Assembly: GCA_026702845.1 (NCBI GenBank)
Contig: JADCLS010000009.1
Coordinates: 166,625-230,624 of the forward strand
Source of the DNA: Candidatus Heimdallarchaeota archaeon
GTDB taxonomy: Archaea; Asgardarchaeota; Heimdallarchaeia; Heimdallarchaeales; Kariarchaeaceae
DNA: 64,000 nucleotides
Direction of reading: 5' to 3'
This document shows, in pieces, positions 8,477 through 18,410 of this stretch. The notes under the pieces were generated by a model. That model was not told the DNA's origin, ran no database searches, and saw nothing but the letters and a program-made list of their open reading frames with translations. How positions within the stretch are numbered: the stretch's first letter is position 1; each line of letters starts with the position of its first letter. A program made the position numbers and the translations under genes.

Positions 8477-9886
8477 TTATTCAATATAGGCATAACCCAA
8501 CTTTTCGAGTGTGGCTCTCTCCTTTTCTTTGTGAATCTGAGATAATTTTGCCTTCTCCTCTCTCCATTCAGGTCCAGCTAATGGATACCAGAATAATGAA
8601 ATTAACGAGATTAATAGTAATATACCGGGTACAAGCATCCAAGCAATTAAGATTCCAGATTCAACACTTGCACTCTGTGATCCCTGTGGTAATCCCTTCT
8701 CATAACCATAATAAAGGATAATCCATGAGAATGCTGCCTGAGCCAGACTTATGGCAGGTTTGGTCACGAGAGAATTGATTCCTGCATAGAATCCTTCTCG
8801 GCGGAGGCCTGTTTTTACTTCATCTGCATCCATCACATCACCAAATTGCAATTGAAGTAAATAGAAACCAGCTGCAATTCCAAATCCAAGAAAGAAGAAA
8901 CCGAAGAAGGCTGTAGTAAATACCTTCCCACCAAAAGCTAATAAAAATGCTCCAAGAGAAACCCCTGATAAACTAATTTGCATACAACGTTTCACTCCCA
9001 ATTTTTCATGAGATCTAATAAGGAATATTAACATCATAACAGTACTTATGATTAATGCTGCAAATAGAGGTAAAAGGTTTATTTCAATCTCCTCAACATA
9101 ATAGAGAAGACCCTGAAAGAGAGCAGTTTGAACATATATCACAGTAAAGCTGAGGATCTCAAAAATTAAAAATGCTCGATTTCTAAGACTCATTTTCAAA
9201 CCTTCCCAGAAGGGGGGTTGATTCTCCTCCTGGGTATAATAATTTTCCTTGGTTGAATATGAACTCAGAAAAGTAACAAGACCCACAAATACACCCAAAA
9301 TCACATGGAACATCTGGTAAGCAAATAGGTCCTCACCAGGACCCGGTTTGAATAATGGAACGATAATCAGAGGAAAGGCCATTCCAATCACGGAGAATAG
9401 TATCTTCCAGACAAAAATTGAACCTCGGGCCTTGTTTGATACAGCCATCTCAAACGGTAACACATAGAGTGCTGATGCAACAGCAGTGTAAATGGTATCA
9501 TAGAAGAATAGGAACACCAGAAACTGGATGAATAAGACATTTTCACTGGCATTAACTGGGTAGTTAATCCAACTTATGATATAGAAGAGTGCAATTAGCG
9601 GAGCACCATATCTTATATATGGAATTCTTCGACCCAATTTACTCTTAGTTCTATCAGTAATATACCCATATAATGGATCATTCAAAGCATTCCAAAAGGC
9701 AAAAATAATCCAGACGATAGCAGCTGAATCATAGCTCAATCCTCTATTTTCTGTGAAATAGTAGGTTAGAGCTCCTCCTCCGACGATTCCTTGTAGCAGA
9801 TTGACAAATCCATCAGCTGCAGAAACCCCAATTCGTCCCTTCAATGGAACAAATTCTTCAACAAGTGGTAGGCTAGTTTGTGACAT
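8477..9886 (-). CDS. GPH-family sugar:cation symporter (MFS)
   Basis: A 469-residue membrane protein with about 12 transmembrane segments. The loop NDPLYGYITDRTKSKLGRR is typical of the glycoside-pentoside-hexuronide:cation symporters (MelB, LacS, XylP). It should import a sugar or glycoside with Na+ or H+, but the substrate is not evident. The short C-terminal tail is charged and there is no IIA domain. It is transcribed divergently from the RHH/hydrolase pair. The 118-bp shared intergenic region carries three inverted repeats, so regulation by the RHH protein is a plausible inference. Confidence 0.88.
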   Translation of the reverse strand: MSQTSLPLVEEFVPLKGRIGVSAADGFVNLLQGIVGGGALTYYFTENRGLSYDSAAIVWIIFAFWNALNDPLYGYITDRTKSKLGRRIPYIRYGAPLIALFYIISWINYPVNASENVLFIQFLVFLFFYDTIYTAVASALYVLPFEMAVSNKARGSIFVWKILFSVIGMAFPLIIVPLFKPGPGEDLFAYQMFHVILGVFVGLVTFLSSYSTKENYYTQEENQPPFWEGLKMSLRNRAFLIFEILSFTVIYVQTALFQGLLYYVEEIEINLLPLFAALIISTVMMLIFLIRSHEKLGVKRCMQISLSGVSLGAFLLAFGGKVFTTAFFGFFFLGFGIAAGFYLLQLQFGDVMDADEVKTGLRREGFYAGINSLVTKPAISLAQAAFSWIILYYGYEKGLPQGSQSASVESGILIAWMLVPGILLLISLISLFWYPLAGPEWREEKAKLSQIHKEKERATLEKLGYAYIE

Positions 9887-9912
9887 AGGGTGACCTCAAT
9901 GTGTTATTTATT

Positions 9913-10006
9913 TCTCAAATAATCCAAATTTTTTGAGATTAAATGTAGTTGTGTGACACAAAATAAAAGTATTACCCTCATTAATACCTAAATTGTGAAA
10001 CAATTT
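9913..10006. promoter_or_regulatory. three inverted repeats between divergent genes
   Basis: This divergent intergenic region holds TCTCAAA/TTTGAGA (9913-9919 with 9932-9938), TTGTG-TGA-CACAA (9949-9961) and AAATTG-TGAAA-CAATTT (9990-10006). The last overlaps the TTG start codon of the ribbon-helix-helix gene. They are candidate operators for that protein, acting on both directions. Confidence 0.45.
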
Positions 10007-10631
10007 GTTCTCTGATACAACCAAAAATAAAACTAGTTTCCTCAATATCCGGATTCAAAGCAGTGATTTAGAGAAATTCAATCAATTCTGTAATGAACGT
10101 CAACTATCTCGAGGTGAAACTGCAAGAAAAGCTATAGCTCAGCATGTGATCATGAATTTTAATGATGATGTAAATCCCAAACTCATTTTTTCAAAGTCTC
10201 AATTCAAGATAATATTTGATTCACTATCTGATGAGATCTTATTAAAACTCATTAATCAATCAATTGAGAATGGATCACGCGATATGAAGGCCCTTGATTC
10301 CTATTTTGATAAGAATGAAATTCTCGCATCAGAAAATATGAAGGAGATCAATTTTATGATTTCAACTCTAAGTCAGTTCACATTCTCATCAACAGGTCAA
10401 TCCTGGTTTGAGACTTTTGAGTATCATTGGAATAATCAGATATTGAATATTCATGGAACCCATCTCCTTGGATCTACATTCTCTTCATATATCGAACAAT
10501 TACTTACGCGATACTTTGGTATGCATGAGTATTCAATTAAATCTAGTGAACAAATAACCCGGATGGAGCACAATTCAACTATTTACTTGCTCAGTCTGCA
10601 ATTTGAGCCAAAAGAGGGTGAAAAATCATGA
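10005..10631 (+). CDS. ribbon-helix-helix protein with C-terminal unknown domain
   Basis: A 208-residue protein. Residues about 12-50 (FLNIRIQSSDLEKFNQFC then LSRGETARKAIAQHV) match the strand-helix-helix pattern of CopG/MetJ-like ribbon-helix-helix DNA-binding domains. The remaining 150 residues are not recognised and may bind a ligand. The start is TTG at 10005, the only usable start after the in-frame stop at 9996. A perfect inverted repeat overlaps this start. The gene overlaps the next one by 4 bp, so it is coupled to the membrane hydrolase at 10628. Role inferred: regulator of the hydrolase and possibly of the divergent symporter. Confidence 0.7.
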   Translation: MFSDTTKNKTSFLNIRIQSSDLEKFNQFCNERQLSRGETARKAIAQHVIMNFNDDVNPKLIFSKSQFKIIFDSLSDEILLKLINQSIENGSRDMKALDSYFDKNEILASENMKEINFMISTLSQFTFSSTGQSWFETFEYHWNNQILNIHGTHLLGSTFSSYIEQLLTRYFGMHEYSIKSSEQITRMEHNSTIYLLSLQFEPKEGEKS

Positions 10632-11683
10632 ACGAGGCTCTAAAACAACAAATATTTGTCACCCAAGAGCTTAATGATTTCAATCCACTACAAAATTGGA
10701 AATCTTTACAAAAAAAGTATATCTATATATGGTTACTGATTTTTATCATATTGACAATATCTATCAGTTATGTGACAGGTACCCTTAAAATATTTATTTT
10801 CCTTTTACTTACAATTCAATTTCTAGTATCATTCTGGATACAGTTCAATTTAAGCCATTTCACCATAGCAGTGAACTGGGATGACATGGATTACTCCAAG
10901 ATCATCAAGATTGATCTTCCATTTATTACTACGGATAAGGTGAAACATGCAGCATATCTCTATATCCCTAAGGAATTAGAGTTTTCTCAAGATATGGATC
11001 CTGTGAAGACAATGATCAGTTTTCATGGATGGGGTTCACATCATAAAGAAATGGATCACTATTGTCTTCCAACAGTTGAAAAACAGAAATTTCTGTACTT
11101 CACTATGGATTCATTTGGTTTAGGTCAGACAGTTGGAGATAAAAATAATTTAGATCAAGTTGAGCATGCAGGGGAATTCATTGATCTAGTGCTCTCTCTT
11201 CCTTTTGTAGATTCAAACAGAGTAACAGTTGTGGGTATGAGTCTAGGAGCTGCGAAAACTGCATTGATGGCTTATCCCAATCCTCATATCAGAGCATTGA
11301 TAATGCTCTCAGGTCCATTTGATTTGGCATTGACGAAAAATGAAATGACGAGAACGGAATACCTATTATTCAGATTATTTGGGTTCAAATTCCAGGCAAC
11401 CTCAGAGGAGATGCAACAGTATAGTGCGATCCATCAATTCAAAGCAGAAGGAGTAATCCTTGCAGGAGATAGCAAACCTACTGCCAATGCCGATAGAGTA
11501 CTATTACTGGCTAATAAAAATGATCCGACGGTGACTGTGAAAAACACCTATCTGGCCATTGAGAAACTGCAACTCCCCGGAAAGAATTACAGGATCTTCC
11601 CACAAGGTAAACATATTTTTGAAGGCAATGAACCATTTGTAGCTCTTGAAATTCATGATTTTCTCTTGAAGATATTCGAATAA
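10628..11683 (+). CDS. membrane-anchored alpha/beta hydrolase
   Basis: A 351-residue protein with two hydrophobic segments (about residues 32-50 and 54-73) followed by an alpha/beta-hydrolase domain. The elbow GMSLGA gives catalytic S205. Likely partners are Asp in LLANKNDPTV and His in PQGKHIFEG. The oxyanion segment SFHGWGSHHKEMDHY precedes them. The layout resembles acyl-peptide-hydrolase-like or YhfR-type esterases fixed to the membrane, and the side of the membrane is uncertain. The ATGA overlap with the RHH gene shows an operon. Substrate unknown. Confidence 0.8.
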   Translation: MNEALKQQIFVTQELNDFNPLQNWKSLQKKYIYIWLLIFIILTISISYVTGTLKIFIFLLLTIQFLVSFWIQFNLSHFTIAVNWDDMDYSKIIKIDLPFITTDKVKHAAYLYIPKELEFSQDMDPVKTMISFHGWGSHHKEMDHYCLPTVEKQKFLYFTMDSFGLGQTVGDKNNLDQVEHAGEFIDLVLSLPFVDSNRVTVVGMSLGAAKTALMAYPNPHIRALIMLSGPFDLALTKNEMTRTEYLLFRLFGFKFQATSEEMQQYSAIHQFKAEGVILAGDSKPTANADRVLLLANKNDPTVTVKNTYLAIEKLQLPGKNYRIFPQGKHIFEGNEPFVALEIHDFLLKIFE

Positions 11684-11766
11684 AAGACCAGCATCCATGT
11701 ATTTTCTTGTCATGAAAACAGTATCTCCACATAATTTTAAAGACAAAATCTGATATCCTTACATAA

Positions 11767-12951
11767 ATGCTTGAGAGTAAAGAATTGAAATATATTTGTG
11801 AAAAACTAGAACTCAGCTATGATGAGATCTACGATAGAGATAGCACAACATTTGACGAAGATGGAAATGTAATCACGTTGGATTTAAGCAATGTGGATAT
11901 AGAAGTATTACCAGAAGGCCTATTTGAACATTCGACAAAACTTGAACTACTTACCTTAGCAGACAATGAAATTGTTGAACTAACAGCTGGAGTATTTGAT
12001 CCATTAAAAAGCCTAATTTCACTGAACTTAGCATACAATGAAATTGCTGAACTGAAATCGGGAATATTTGATTCCATGACAGAGTTAAATTATCTCTCAT
12101 TAGAATCCAATGAACTTGCTATATTACCTGAGGATATTTTCTCAGCTCTAACCAACCTAGATGGATTATATCTGGAGAAAAATCTAATCACAGAGCTACC
12201 AGTATCTTTATTTGCTTCTCTAAAATTGCTTAACCAACTTTACCTCAATGATAATAAAATCAAAATACTCCCTGATCAATTACTTGATGAGTGTGAGCAG
12301 CTAAAATATCTGAATTTGGCAAATAATAAGATAGCGAATATTCCCAAGGATTTCTTCAGGTACAATGAGTATCTAGAGGAATTAATTTTTGATAATAATA
12401 AGATTACTATCCTTGAGGAGGATGTATTTGATTATAATGTGAGATTGAAACACATCAGCCTCACTAGCAATAACCTTGAAGAATTGGATGAAGAGTTATT
12501 TGATCTAAATGTGGAATTGGAATATTTATATCTTGATTATAATAAGATTTCGGCACTCCCTGAAAAGATTTTCAGCTTCTTTGATGAATTACAAGTCCTG
12601 TTTCTCAACCATAATAAACTATCAGATTTACCTGAAAGAATCTTTTTTGAGAATGAAAGCTTAGAAGTACTACGAATAGATCACAATAAGTTTGAGGAAT
12701 TACCAGAAGCTCTTTTTGTCAATTGTCATAATTTACATACTCTATGTTTAGAAGTCAGCGGAATGGAACTTCCAGCTTTGGAGTGGGATAATTTTGAGAA
12801 TGTGTATATCAAAAAAGAAAATGGAGAAATCTTGTACTTCGAGGATGATGAACGTGATTTTCTAGAGGATGATCTAGTGGAAAGACTCATAGATGAAGAT
12901 AAAATATTCTTTGAAAAGCAAGAGGCTTTTGATAGCTTATATGGTGAATAA
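11767..12951 (+). CDS. leucine-rich repeat protein
   Basis: A 394-residue soluble protein with about 13 leucine-rich repeats of 24 residues (pattern LxxLxLxxNxIxxLPxxxF) from roughly residue 35 to 330. An acidic C-terminal tail of about 60 residues follows. There is no signal peptide or membrane segment, so it is cytosolic. LRR solenoids bind proteins; the partner is unknown. Acidic cytosolic LRR proteins are frequent in Asgard genomes and in some bacteria. It is a stand-alone gene between the hydrolase pair and the glucan locus. Confidence 0.85.
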   Translation: MLESKELKYICEKLELSYDEIYDRDSTTFDEDGNVITLDLSNVDIEVLPEGLFEHSTKLELLTLADNEIVELTAGVFDPLKSLISLNLAYNEIAELKSGIFDSMTELNYLSLESNELAILPEDIFSALTNLDGLYLEKNLITELPVSLFASLKLLNQLYLNDNKIKILPDQLLDECEQLKYLNLANNKIANIPKDFFRYNEYLEELIFDNNKITILEEDVFDYNVRLKHISLTSNNLEELDEELFDLNVELEYLYLDYNKISALPEKIFSFFDELQVLFLNHNKLSDLPERIFFENESLEVLRIDHNKFEELPEALFVNCHNLHTLCLEVSGMELPALEWDNFENVYIKKENGEILYFEDDERDFLEDDLVERLIDEDKIFFEKQEAFDSLYGE

Positions 12952-12991
12952 GAGTAGAAGATTGTGTAATTCTACCTTGCACTAAATATTG

Positions 12992-13001
12992 TCTTATATT
13001 T
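12992..13001 (+). promoter_or_regulatory. TATA box of glucan phosphorylase gene
   Basis: CTTATATTTG centred about 26 nt before the ATG at 13023, as expected for a leaderless archaeal transcript. Confidence 0.5.
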
Positions 13002-13022
13002 GATGAGAAAATCGTACCAACA

Positions 13023-15134
13023 ATGGCCAATGGCAATAATAACAATCTTCCGGATCGAATATCAAGACTGGAGGAATTAGCACATAACCTCTGGTGGTCA
13101 TGGAATCATTTCTCTAGGAATTTATTCAGACAGGTTAATCAAAGATTATGGAATACTACTTATCATAATCCTATAAAAATGCTATCTCAACTCGAGGAGG
13201 GAATACTTGAGAAGAGAGCTGCAGATAAGAATTTCCTCGAGACCTATGATAATGTCATGAGAGTTTATGATCAGAAACTCAAAGCCGAAAGAAAGAATTT
13301 AGATTTTCTAAAGGCACCAATCGCTTATTTCTCCTTTGAATTCGGATTACATCAATCATTACCCATCTATTCTGGTGGATTAGGAGTGCTATCAGGAGAT
13401 ACTCTGAAAGAAGCCGCAGATATGGATCTACCATACATCGGTATTGGATTTCTATATCATCAAGGTTACTTCAAACAGAGGATACCTGCCCATGGTGTGC
13501 AGGAAGCTCAATTCGCAAAAATTAAATTTGATCATATTCCAATTAATCCCGTTATACATGAGGATAAGGAATTAGTGATCAGAGTATGGGTTGGTGCTGA
13601 TCAGATAGCTGTTAAAGTATGGCAAATCAAACTTGCCAAAAATATTGTTTATCTTTTGGATACTGATATTGATGAGAATCAGTCCTGGTATAGAGGATTA
13701 TCTGCGAGACTGTATGGTGGTGATTTTGAGATGAGAATTAATCAGGAAATATTATTGGCATTCGCTGGGATTGAACTGCTAAATATTCTTAATATCCAAC
13801 CATCTCTTTTCCATCTAAATGAAGGGCACTGTGCCTTCTTATCGCTCAAACGTATGGAAAAATTTGTCGGTGAGGGGAATTCCTATGCAGAAGCTCTTGA
13901 AAGGGTCAGAAAAACTACTATTTTTACCACTCATACACCAGTTCCTGCTGGTCATGACAGGTTTGGTTTTATCACAGTACAGCAGAAATTATCAGGTATG
14001 TGGGATAGAATGGGCATTTCGAGAGATGAATTTCTCAAACTTGGTATGGCGACAGATCATAGTGAGAATTTCAACATGACTGTTTTGGCCATGAAAACCT
14101 CATATTATGTCAATGGGGTCAGTAAATTACATACTGAAGTTACAAGAGATATGTGGAGACATGTATTAGAAATTAATCCGAAGATTACTCTTGTTGATAT
14201 AACCAATGGTGTCCATATAGGTACTTGGATTTCAGGGCCTATGCGTAGGTTATTCAATAAATATGTAGATGAGAATTGGCTAGATGAACTGGCTAATCTT
14301 GAAATTTGGGAAAAGCTATCAGCAATCCCCAATGATGAATACTGGAAGCAAAGATTGCAAACCAAATCCCAGCTATTTTCTTACATAAGAGAAACTGCAC
14401 GTAAACACAGAGAAAGGAGAACTATGAATGCAGATCAAATACTTGCATCTGGAGCATTGCTAGATCCTGAGGTGCTAACTATTGGCTTTGCAAGACGATT
14501 TGCCACATACAAACGAGCAAATCTAATATTCAGAGATATTAAACGTTTAAGGAAAATACTTACTAATTCAAACCAACCCGTACAGATAATATTTGCAGGA
14601 AAGAGTCATCCCGCAGATGAACCAGGTAAACGAGTCCTACAATTAGTCTATAATGAAGCAATGAATGCAGATAACAAGGGAAGAATTGCATTCCTTGAGA
14701 ATTATGATATGCATATTGGTAGATTGCTTGTACAAGGTGTAGATGTTTGGCTAAACAATCCCATACGACCACATGAGGCATCTGGCACCTCGGGTATGAA
14801 GGCAGCTATGAATGGAGCCCCTCATTTTAGCATTCTTGACGGTTGGTGGGCAGAAGGAGCAGATCATGGCAATAATGGATGGGTTATTGGGGAAGATAGA
14901 GATTTCTCCAATGATACTGAACGAGATAATTTTGATGCTAATTCCCTGTATAGTATCCTCGAAAATGAGATTGTACCTTTATTTTATGATAGAGACAACA
15001 AAGATATCCCTCATCATTGGATTAAAGTCAGCAAGGAGGCCATTAAAACATCGATCCATGAATTCTCCACCAGACGGATGATGACCGATTATATAAACAA
15101 AATGTATAAACCAGCAATAAAGAATTTAGAATAG
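13023..15134 (+). CDS. glgP: alpha-glucan phosphorylase (GT35)
   Basis: A 703-residue glycogen/maltodextrin phosphorylase. It should release glucose-1-phosphate from alpha-1,4-glucans in the cytosol using PLP and phosphate. The PLP lysine is K593 in EASGTSGMKAAMNG. The N-terminus (RISRLEELAHNLWWSWN) is the region found in the shorter archaeal and Thermotoga-type phosphorylases, which are smaller than the roughly 815-residue E. coli enzymes. The substrate site LYGGDFEMRINQE and FHLNEGHCAF are also conserved. A TATA-like CTTATATTTG is centred 26 nt before the ATG (leaderless). It is followed by a GH57 gene and a maltokinase-like gene on the same strand, forming a glucan breakdown cluster. Confidence 0.95.
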   Translation: MANGNNNNLPDRISRLEELAHNLWWSWNHFSRNLFRQVNQRLWNTTYHNPIKMLSQLEEGILEKRAADKNFLETYDNVMRVYDQKLKAERKNLDFLKAPIAYFSFEFGLHQSLPIYSGGLGVLSGDTLKEAADMDLPYIGIGFLYHQGYFKQRIPAHGVQEAQFAKIKFDHIPINPVIHEDKELVIRVWVGADQIAVKVWQIKLAKNIVYLLDTDIDENQSWYRGLSARLYGGDFEMRINQEILLAFAGIELLNILNIQPSLFHLNEGHCAFLSLKRMEKFVGEGNSYAEALERVRKTTIFTTHTPVPAGHDRFGFITVQQKLSGMWDRMGISRDEFLKLGMATDHSENFNMTVLAMKTSYYVNGVSKLHTEVTRDMWRHVLEINPKITLVDITNGVHIGTWISGPMRRLFNKYVDENWLDELANLEIWEKLSAIPNDEYWKQRLQTKSQLFSYIRETARKHRERRTMNADQILASGALLDPEVLTIGFARRFATYKRANLIFRDIKRLRKILTNSNQPVQIIFAGKSHPADEPGKRVLQLVYNEAMNADNKGRIAFLENYDMHIGRLLVQGVDVWLNNPIRPHEASGTSGMKAAMNGAPHFSILDGWWAEGADHGNNGWVIGEDRDFSNDTERDNFDANSLYSILENEIVPLFYDRDNKDIPHHWIKVSKEAIKTSIHEFSTRRMMTDYINKMYKPAIKNLE

Positions 15135-15165
15135 TAATTTATTTTGATAGATAAATACAATAAAA

Positions 15166-15175
15166 GGTATAAATC
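15166..15175 (+). promoter_or_regulatory. TATA box of cytosolic GH57 gene
   Basis: GGTATAAATC lies about 28 nt before the ATG at 15199, suggesting that this gene has its own promoter in addition to any read-through from the phosphorylase gene. Confidence 0.45.
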
Positions 15176-15198
15176 TAGTATTAATCAACCATTAAAGC

Positions 15199-17208
15199 AT
15201 GACATCCAAAGTTAACATCGCATTTATTTTTCATTTCCATCAGCCAGTGGATCAATTCGGATGGGTCAATGAGGAAGCCTACAAATTATCATACAACCCA
15301 CTTCTAACAGCGATAGAGAATGCACCTGGAGTGAATGTGCATCTGCATTTCACTGGACCATTATTAGAATGGCTTGAAGAACAGAAACCGGAATTTATGC
15401 AACGAGTGAATATGCTTGTGAAAAAAGGGAGGGTTACGATTGTGGGTGGAGGATATTCAGAACCAATTTTATCTATGATACCTGAAGAGTATCGATCCTT
15501 ACAAATTAAGAAATTGCGAGATTGGTGGCTGAGTAAGTATGAAATTGAAACGCATGGTTGCTGGTTAGCAGAGCGTGTTTGGGAGCCCAGCCTGGCAAAG
15601 TCCCTACATGCTGCTGATGTTGATTTTGTCTTTCTTGATGATCTTTTTATCAAAGATACGGGAAAAACTGAATTTGAAACATTCTACTCATATTTCACAG
15701 AGGATCAAGGTAAAGGAGTGAAGGTCATTCCCATAAATGAACCTATTCGCTATCTCATACCCTGGAGGCCTGTGGAACAGACAATTACGTACCTAGAAAA
15801 GGGAATAGATGGACGAGGAGATACATTAATTTTGATCATGTCTGATGCAGAGAAGATGGGATTGTGGTCAGCAGGTAAACGAACCACTCATGATATTTGT
15901 TACGTGAGTGGATATGATGGAAGACCATGGATGGATCAGTTATTCCAGTCGATTGTGGATCATGAACAGATGGAGACCGTACACATTCCTGATTATCTTG
16001 CTCAATATGATACACGAGGATTGGTGTACATACCGAGTGCAAGCTATGATAAAATGGGAGTCTGGGTACTACCAACTGAAGATAGAAGAAGAATAGAAAA
16101 ATTAACTGATCTGGCAAAAGATAACAAGATTGATCATGCTGAGGACATCACAAGATTTGCCAAGGGAAGCTTATGGAGAAATTTCCTGGTTAAGTATCCT
16201 GAAACTAATGTCATGCACAAACGTATGCTCCTTTCAGCAAATATTATTGATGAACATGATCCGAACAATACCAAAGCAATGGATGAGATTATTGCAGCCC
16301 AAAGTAATGATCCCTACTGGCATGGTATGTTTGGAGGTGCATACTATAGATTCATGAGACATTCTGTATTTAAGCATGCTATCAAGGCAGAGACCATCAT
16401 CAAACCCGCTCTGCCACTTTTTGAGAAGATGGATATGCTAGTCAATGGAAGAAATGAACTTATCATCAATCACAAAAAGATTAAAGCCTTTATTTCCCCA
16501 TTTGAGGGTGGAGTATTGTATGAATTGGATGATCTAGACCATGCTTACAATTGGTTGAATATCTTCACCCGGAAGGAGGAATCGTACCATAACAAAGATG
16601 TAACAACTGATAGATGGATTCGAAGAAGTTTGCGAGATCACTTTTTCATCGATACGGGATTTGATGCCTTGATGAGGGACAAAAGTATTGAACTTGGCAA
16701 TTTTGTAGATCTACCGTATACATACACCATTGAGTATGATAATATTGATTTAGGGGCAGAAGGGGTAATTACCCTTGATAATAAGGAGTATAAGACCTGG
16801 ATACAGAAGGTGATACGTATCATCCCCAATGGGCTGAGAGTGAGTTACAAGATAAATGGGGATACACTTCCAAAAGAAGTATTCTTTGTACCTGAATTCA
16901 ATCTTTCTCTCAATTCACATCCTTACATGACAGAATGTAGAACTGATTCAGATTTAGGTCAGCAGCTTATAAATGAAGGATTTGAACAATCAATCTCAAC
17001 AATATCACTACTTGATAGGTTTGAAGGAAGTTCGATCACTCTCCAATATCAACATGCTGAGAAAACAATTTCCTATCCAATTAAAACAGTATCACAAACA
17101 AATGTGGGAAGAGAAGAAGAGTATCAAGGTACTTGTATTCTCCCAATCTTCAGCTATTCGGGTCAATTAGAAGTATCACTGGATATTACGATCACTGATA
17201 CTGAATAA
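15199..17208 (+). CDS. GH57 4-alpha-glucanotransferase / alpha-amylase
   Basis: A 669-residue GH57 enzyme without signal peptide, acting on alpha-1,4-glucans in the cytosol. Conserved regions seen: HQP (14-16), GGGYSEPIL near residue 84, the nucleophile E125 in WLAERVWEP, and the acid/base D216 in IMSDAEKMG. These positions fit Thermococcus litoralis 4-alpha-glucanotransferase (E123, D214), and the length also matches. The C-terminal half fits the beta-rich DUF1925/DUF1926 region of that type. Transferase activity, remodelling oligosaccharides for the phosphorylase, is more likely than plain hydrolysis but is not proven. A TATA-like GGTATAAATC sits about 28 nt before the start. Confidence 0.92.
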   Translation: MTSKVNIAFIFHFHQPVDQFGWVNEEAYKLSYNPLLTAIENAPGVNVHLHFTGPLLEWLEEQKPEFMQRVNMLVKKGRVTIVGGGYSEPILSMIPEEYRSLQIKKLRDWWLSKYEIETHGCWLAERVWEPSLAKSLHAADVDFVFLDDLFIKDTGKTEFETFYSYFTEDQGKGVKVIPINEPIRYLIPWRPVEQTITYLEKGIDGRGDTLILIMSDAEKMGLWSAGKRTTHDICYVSGYDGRPWMDQLFQSIVDHEQMETVHIPDYLAQYDTRGLVYIPSASYDKMGVWVLPTEDRRRIEKLTDLAKDNKIDHAEDITRFAKGSLWRNFLVKYPETNVMHKRMLLSANIIDEHDPNNTKAMDEIIAAQSNDPYWHGMFGGAYYRFMRHSVFKHAIKAETIIKPALPLFEKMDMLVNGRNELIINHKKIKAFISPFEGGVLYELDDLDHAYNWLNIFTRKEESYHNKDVTTDRWIRRSLRDHFFIDTGFDALMRDKSIELGNFVDLPYTYTIEYDNIDLGAEGVITLDNKEYKTWIQKVIRIIPNGLRVSYKINGDTLPKEVFFVPEFNLSLNSHPYMTECRTDSDLGQQLINEGFEQSISTISLLDRFEGSSITLQYQHAEKTISYPIKTVSQTNVGREEEYQGTCILPIFSYSGQLEVSLDITITDTE

Positions 17209-17252
17209 TAACCTAGTGTGTAAATATCAACAATTCCTAGTACAATTAATTT

Positions 17253-18368
17253 ATGATTATTACACCTGCAGAGTTAGAACGTTATCTAGGACCATATCTG
17301 CAAAGGAATCTTGGAATAGATCCTCAATCGCTCAAATCCATCACTTTAGATAGTCTTGGAGATGGATTTGTGATACTGAAGGCTGATGATAAACTAATTC
17401 CAGGTTATCTGGATGAGGGATATCTCCTTGAAAACCTAATACAAGAGGATGTACTGAGGAAGATCTTCACTATTGATAATCATAGGATAACAGCTATTTG
17501 GAAAGGTGAGGGAGAGTTCACAATTAAACGTGACCCACTTGATGTCACAAATATTCATGCAATAATGTTTGCTGATAAAGAGTATCACCTGAAAGTATAT
17601 GCAAATATGCAAAAAGCAGCAATTGAACTTGAGATAACTAAAATTCTAGCAAATCAGGGATTATACCCCGAAGTACAAGGATATGCCAAATTTGATGATC
17701 ATGTTGCCTTGATTCTCTGGGATCGAGTTCAAGATGCCAGAAATTTAGATGAGAGTACAGGTAAATTATATATTGATTTTTATAACAATGCAATTAGTAT
17801 AGTTCAATTAAAGAATCAGTTAATAGACAATTTCAAGGCAATAATAACAGTTCTCAATCAATTCTGGGGTATTCTTGAAAAGAAGTTACTTGAAGTTCAA
17901 AATATTAACTGGCTTGAGAAAATTGACCATGATTGGAAGATATTATCCTCATCAGAGTATTACCTCTCTGAAATGGATCCTATTAAACAGGAGCTGATAT
18001 CTTGGATCAAGACCGCTAATTTTTCACCTATACATGGAGATTGTTGGTTACGTCAATTCATCAAATCAGATAAAATTTATCTATTAGATCTTGAAGATAT
18101 AGTTCTTGGCCCTAGAGAATATGATATGGCAGGTGTGATTAATTCTATCCTTCAACAGGCGGAGTATTTCTCTGTTGCCTATCCCACGAAGGACCGCATA
18201 TCATTCAGGCAAATGATTAAAGAGCTCATAATTACTTTTGATTTACCAGTTAATCTCCGATTGGGTATGAAATTACGTGCACTTCATGAATTATCATATC
18301 TTCTTGTTCATCAAAAGGACCTAAAATGGCTTATAGAATTTATATGTAATGATATTTTGATGAATTGA
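17253..18368 (+). CDS. maltokinase-like phosphotransferase (APH fold)
   Basis: A 371-residue protein with an aminoglycoside-phosphotransferase/maltokinase-like C-terminal half. The catalytic loop reads PIHGDCWLRQF (H261, D263) and the metal-binding motif LLDLED follows about 15 residues later. An N-terminal half of about 120 residues precedes the kinase lobes, as in maltokinases (Mak/Pep2). Its place behind glucan phosphorylase and GH57 supports a sugar substrate such as maltose, glucose or trehalose. No TreS or GlgE gene is visible in the window to use maltose-1-phosphate. It could also be a kinase of another sugar. Confidence 0.72.
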   Translation: MIITPAELERYLGPYLQRNLGIDPQSLKSITLDSLGDGFVILKADDKLIPGYLDEGYLLENLIQEDVLRKIFTIDNHRITAIWKGEGEFTIKRDPLDVTNIHAIMFADKEYHLKVYANMQKAAIELEITKILANQGLYPEVQGYAKFDDHVALILWDRVQDARNLDESTGKLYIDFYNNAISIVQLKNQLIDNFKAIITVLNQFWGILEKKLLEVQNINWLEKIDHDWKILSSSEYYLSEMDPIKQELISWIKTANFSPIHGDCWLRQFIKSDKIYLLDLEDIVLGPREYDMAGVINSILQQAEYFSVAYPTKDRISFRQMIKELIITFDLPVNLRLGMKLRALHELSYLLVHQKDLKWLIEFICNDILMN

Positions 18369-18410
18369 TTTTAATAATTATTGATTTTAATAATTGTATT
18401 AGATATGAGC

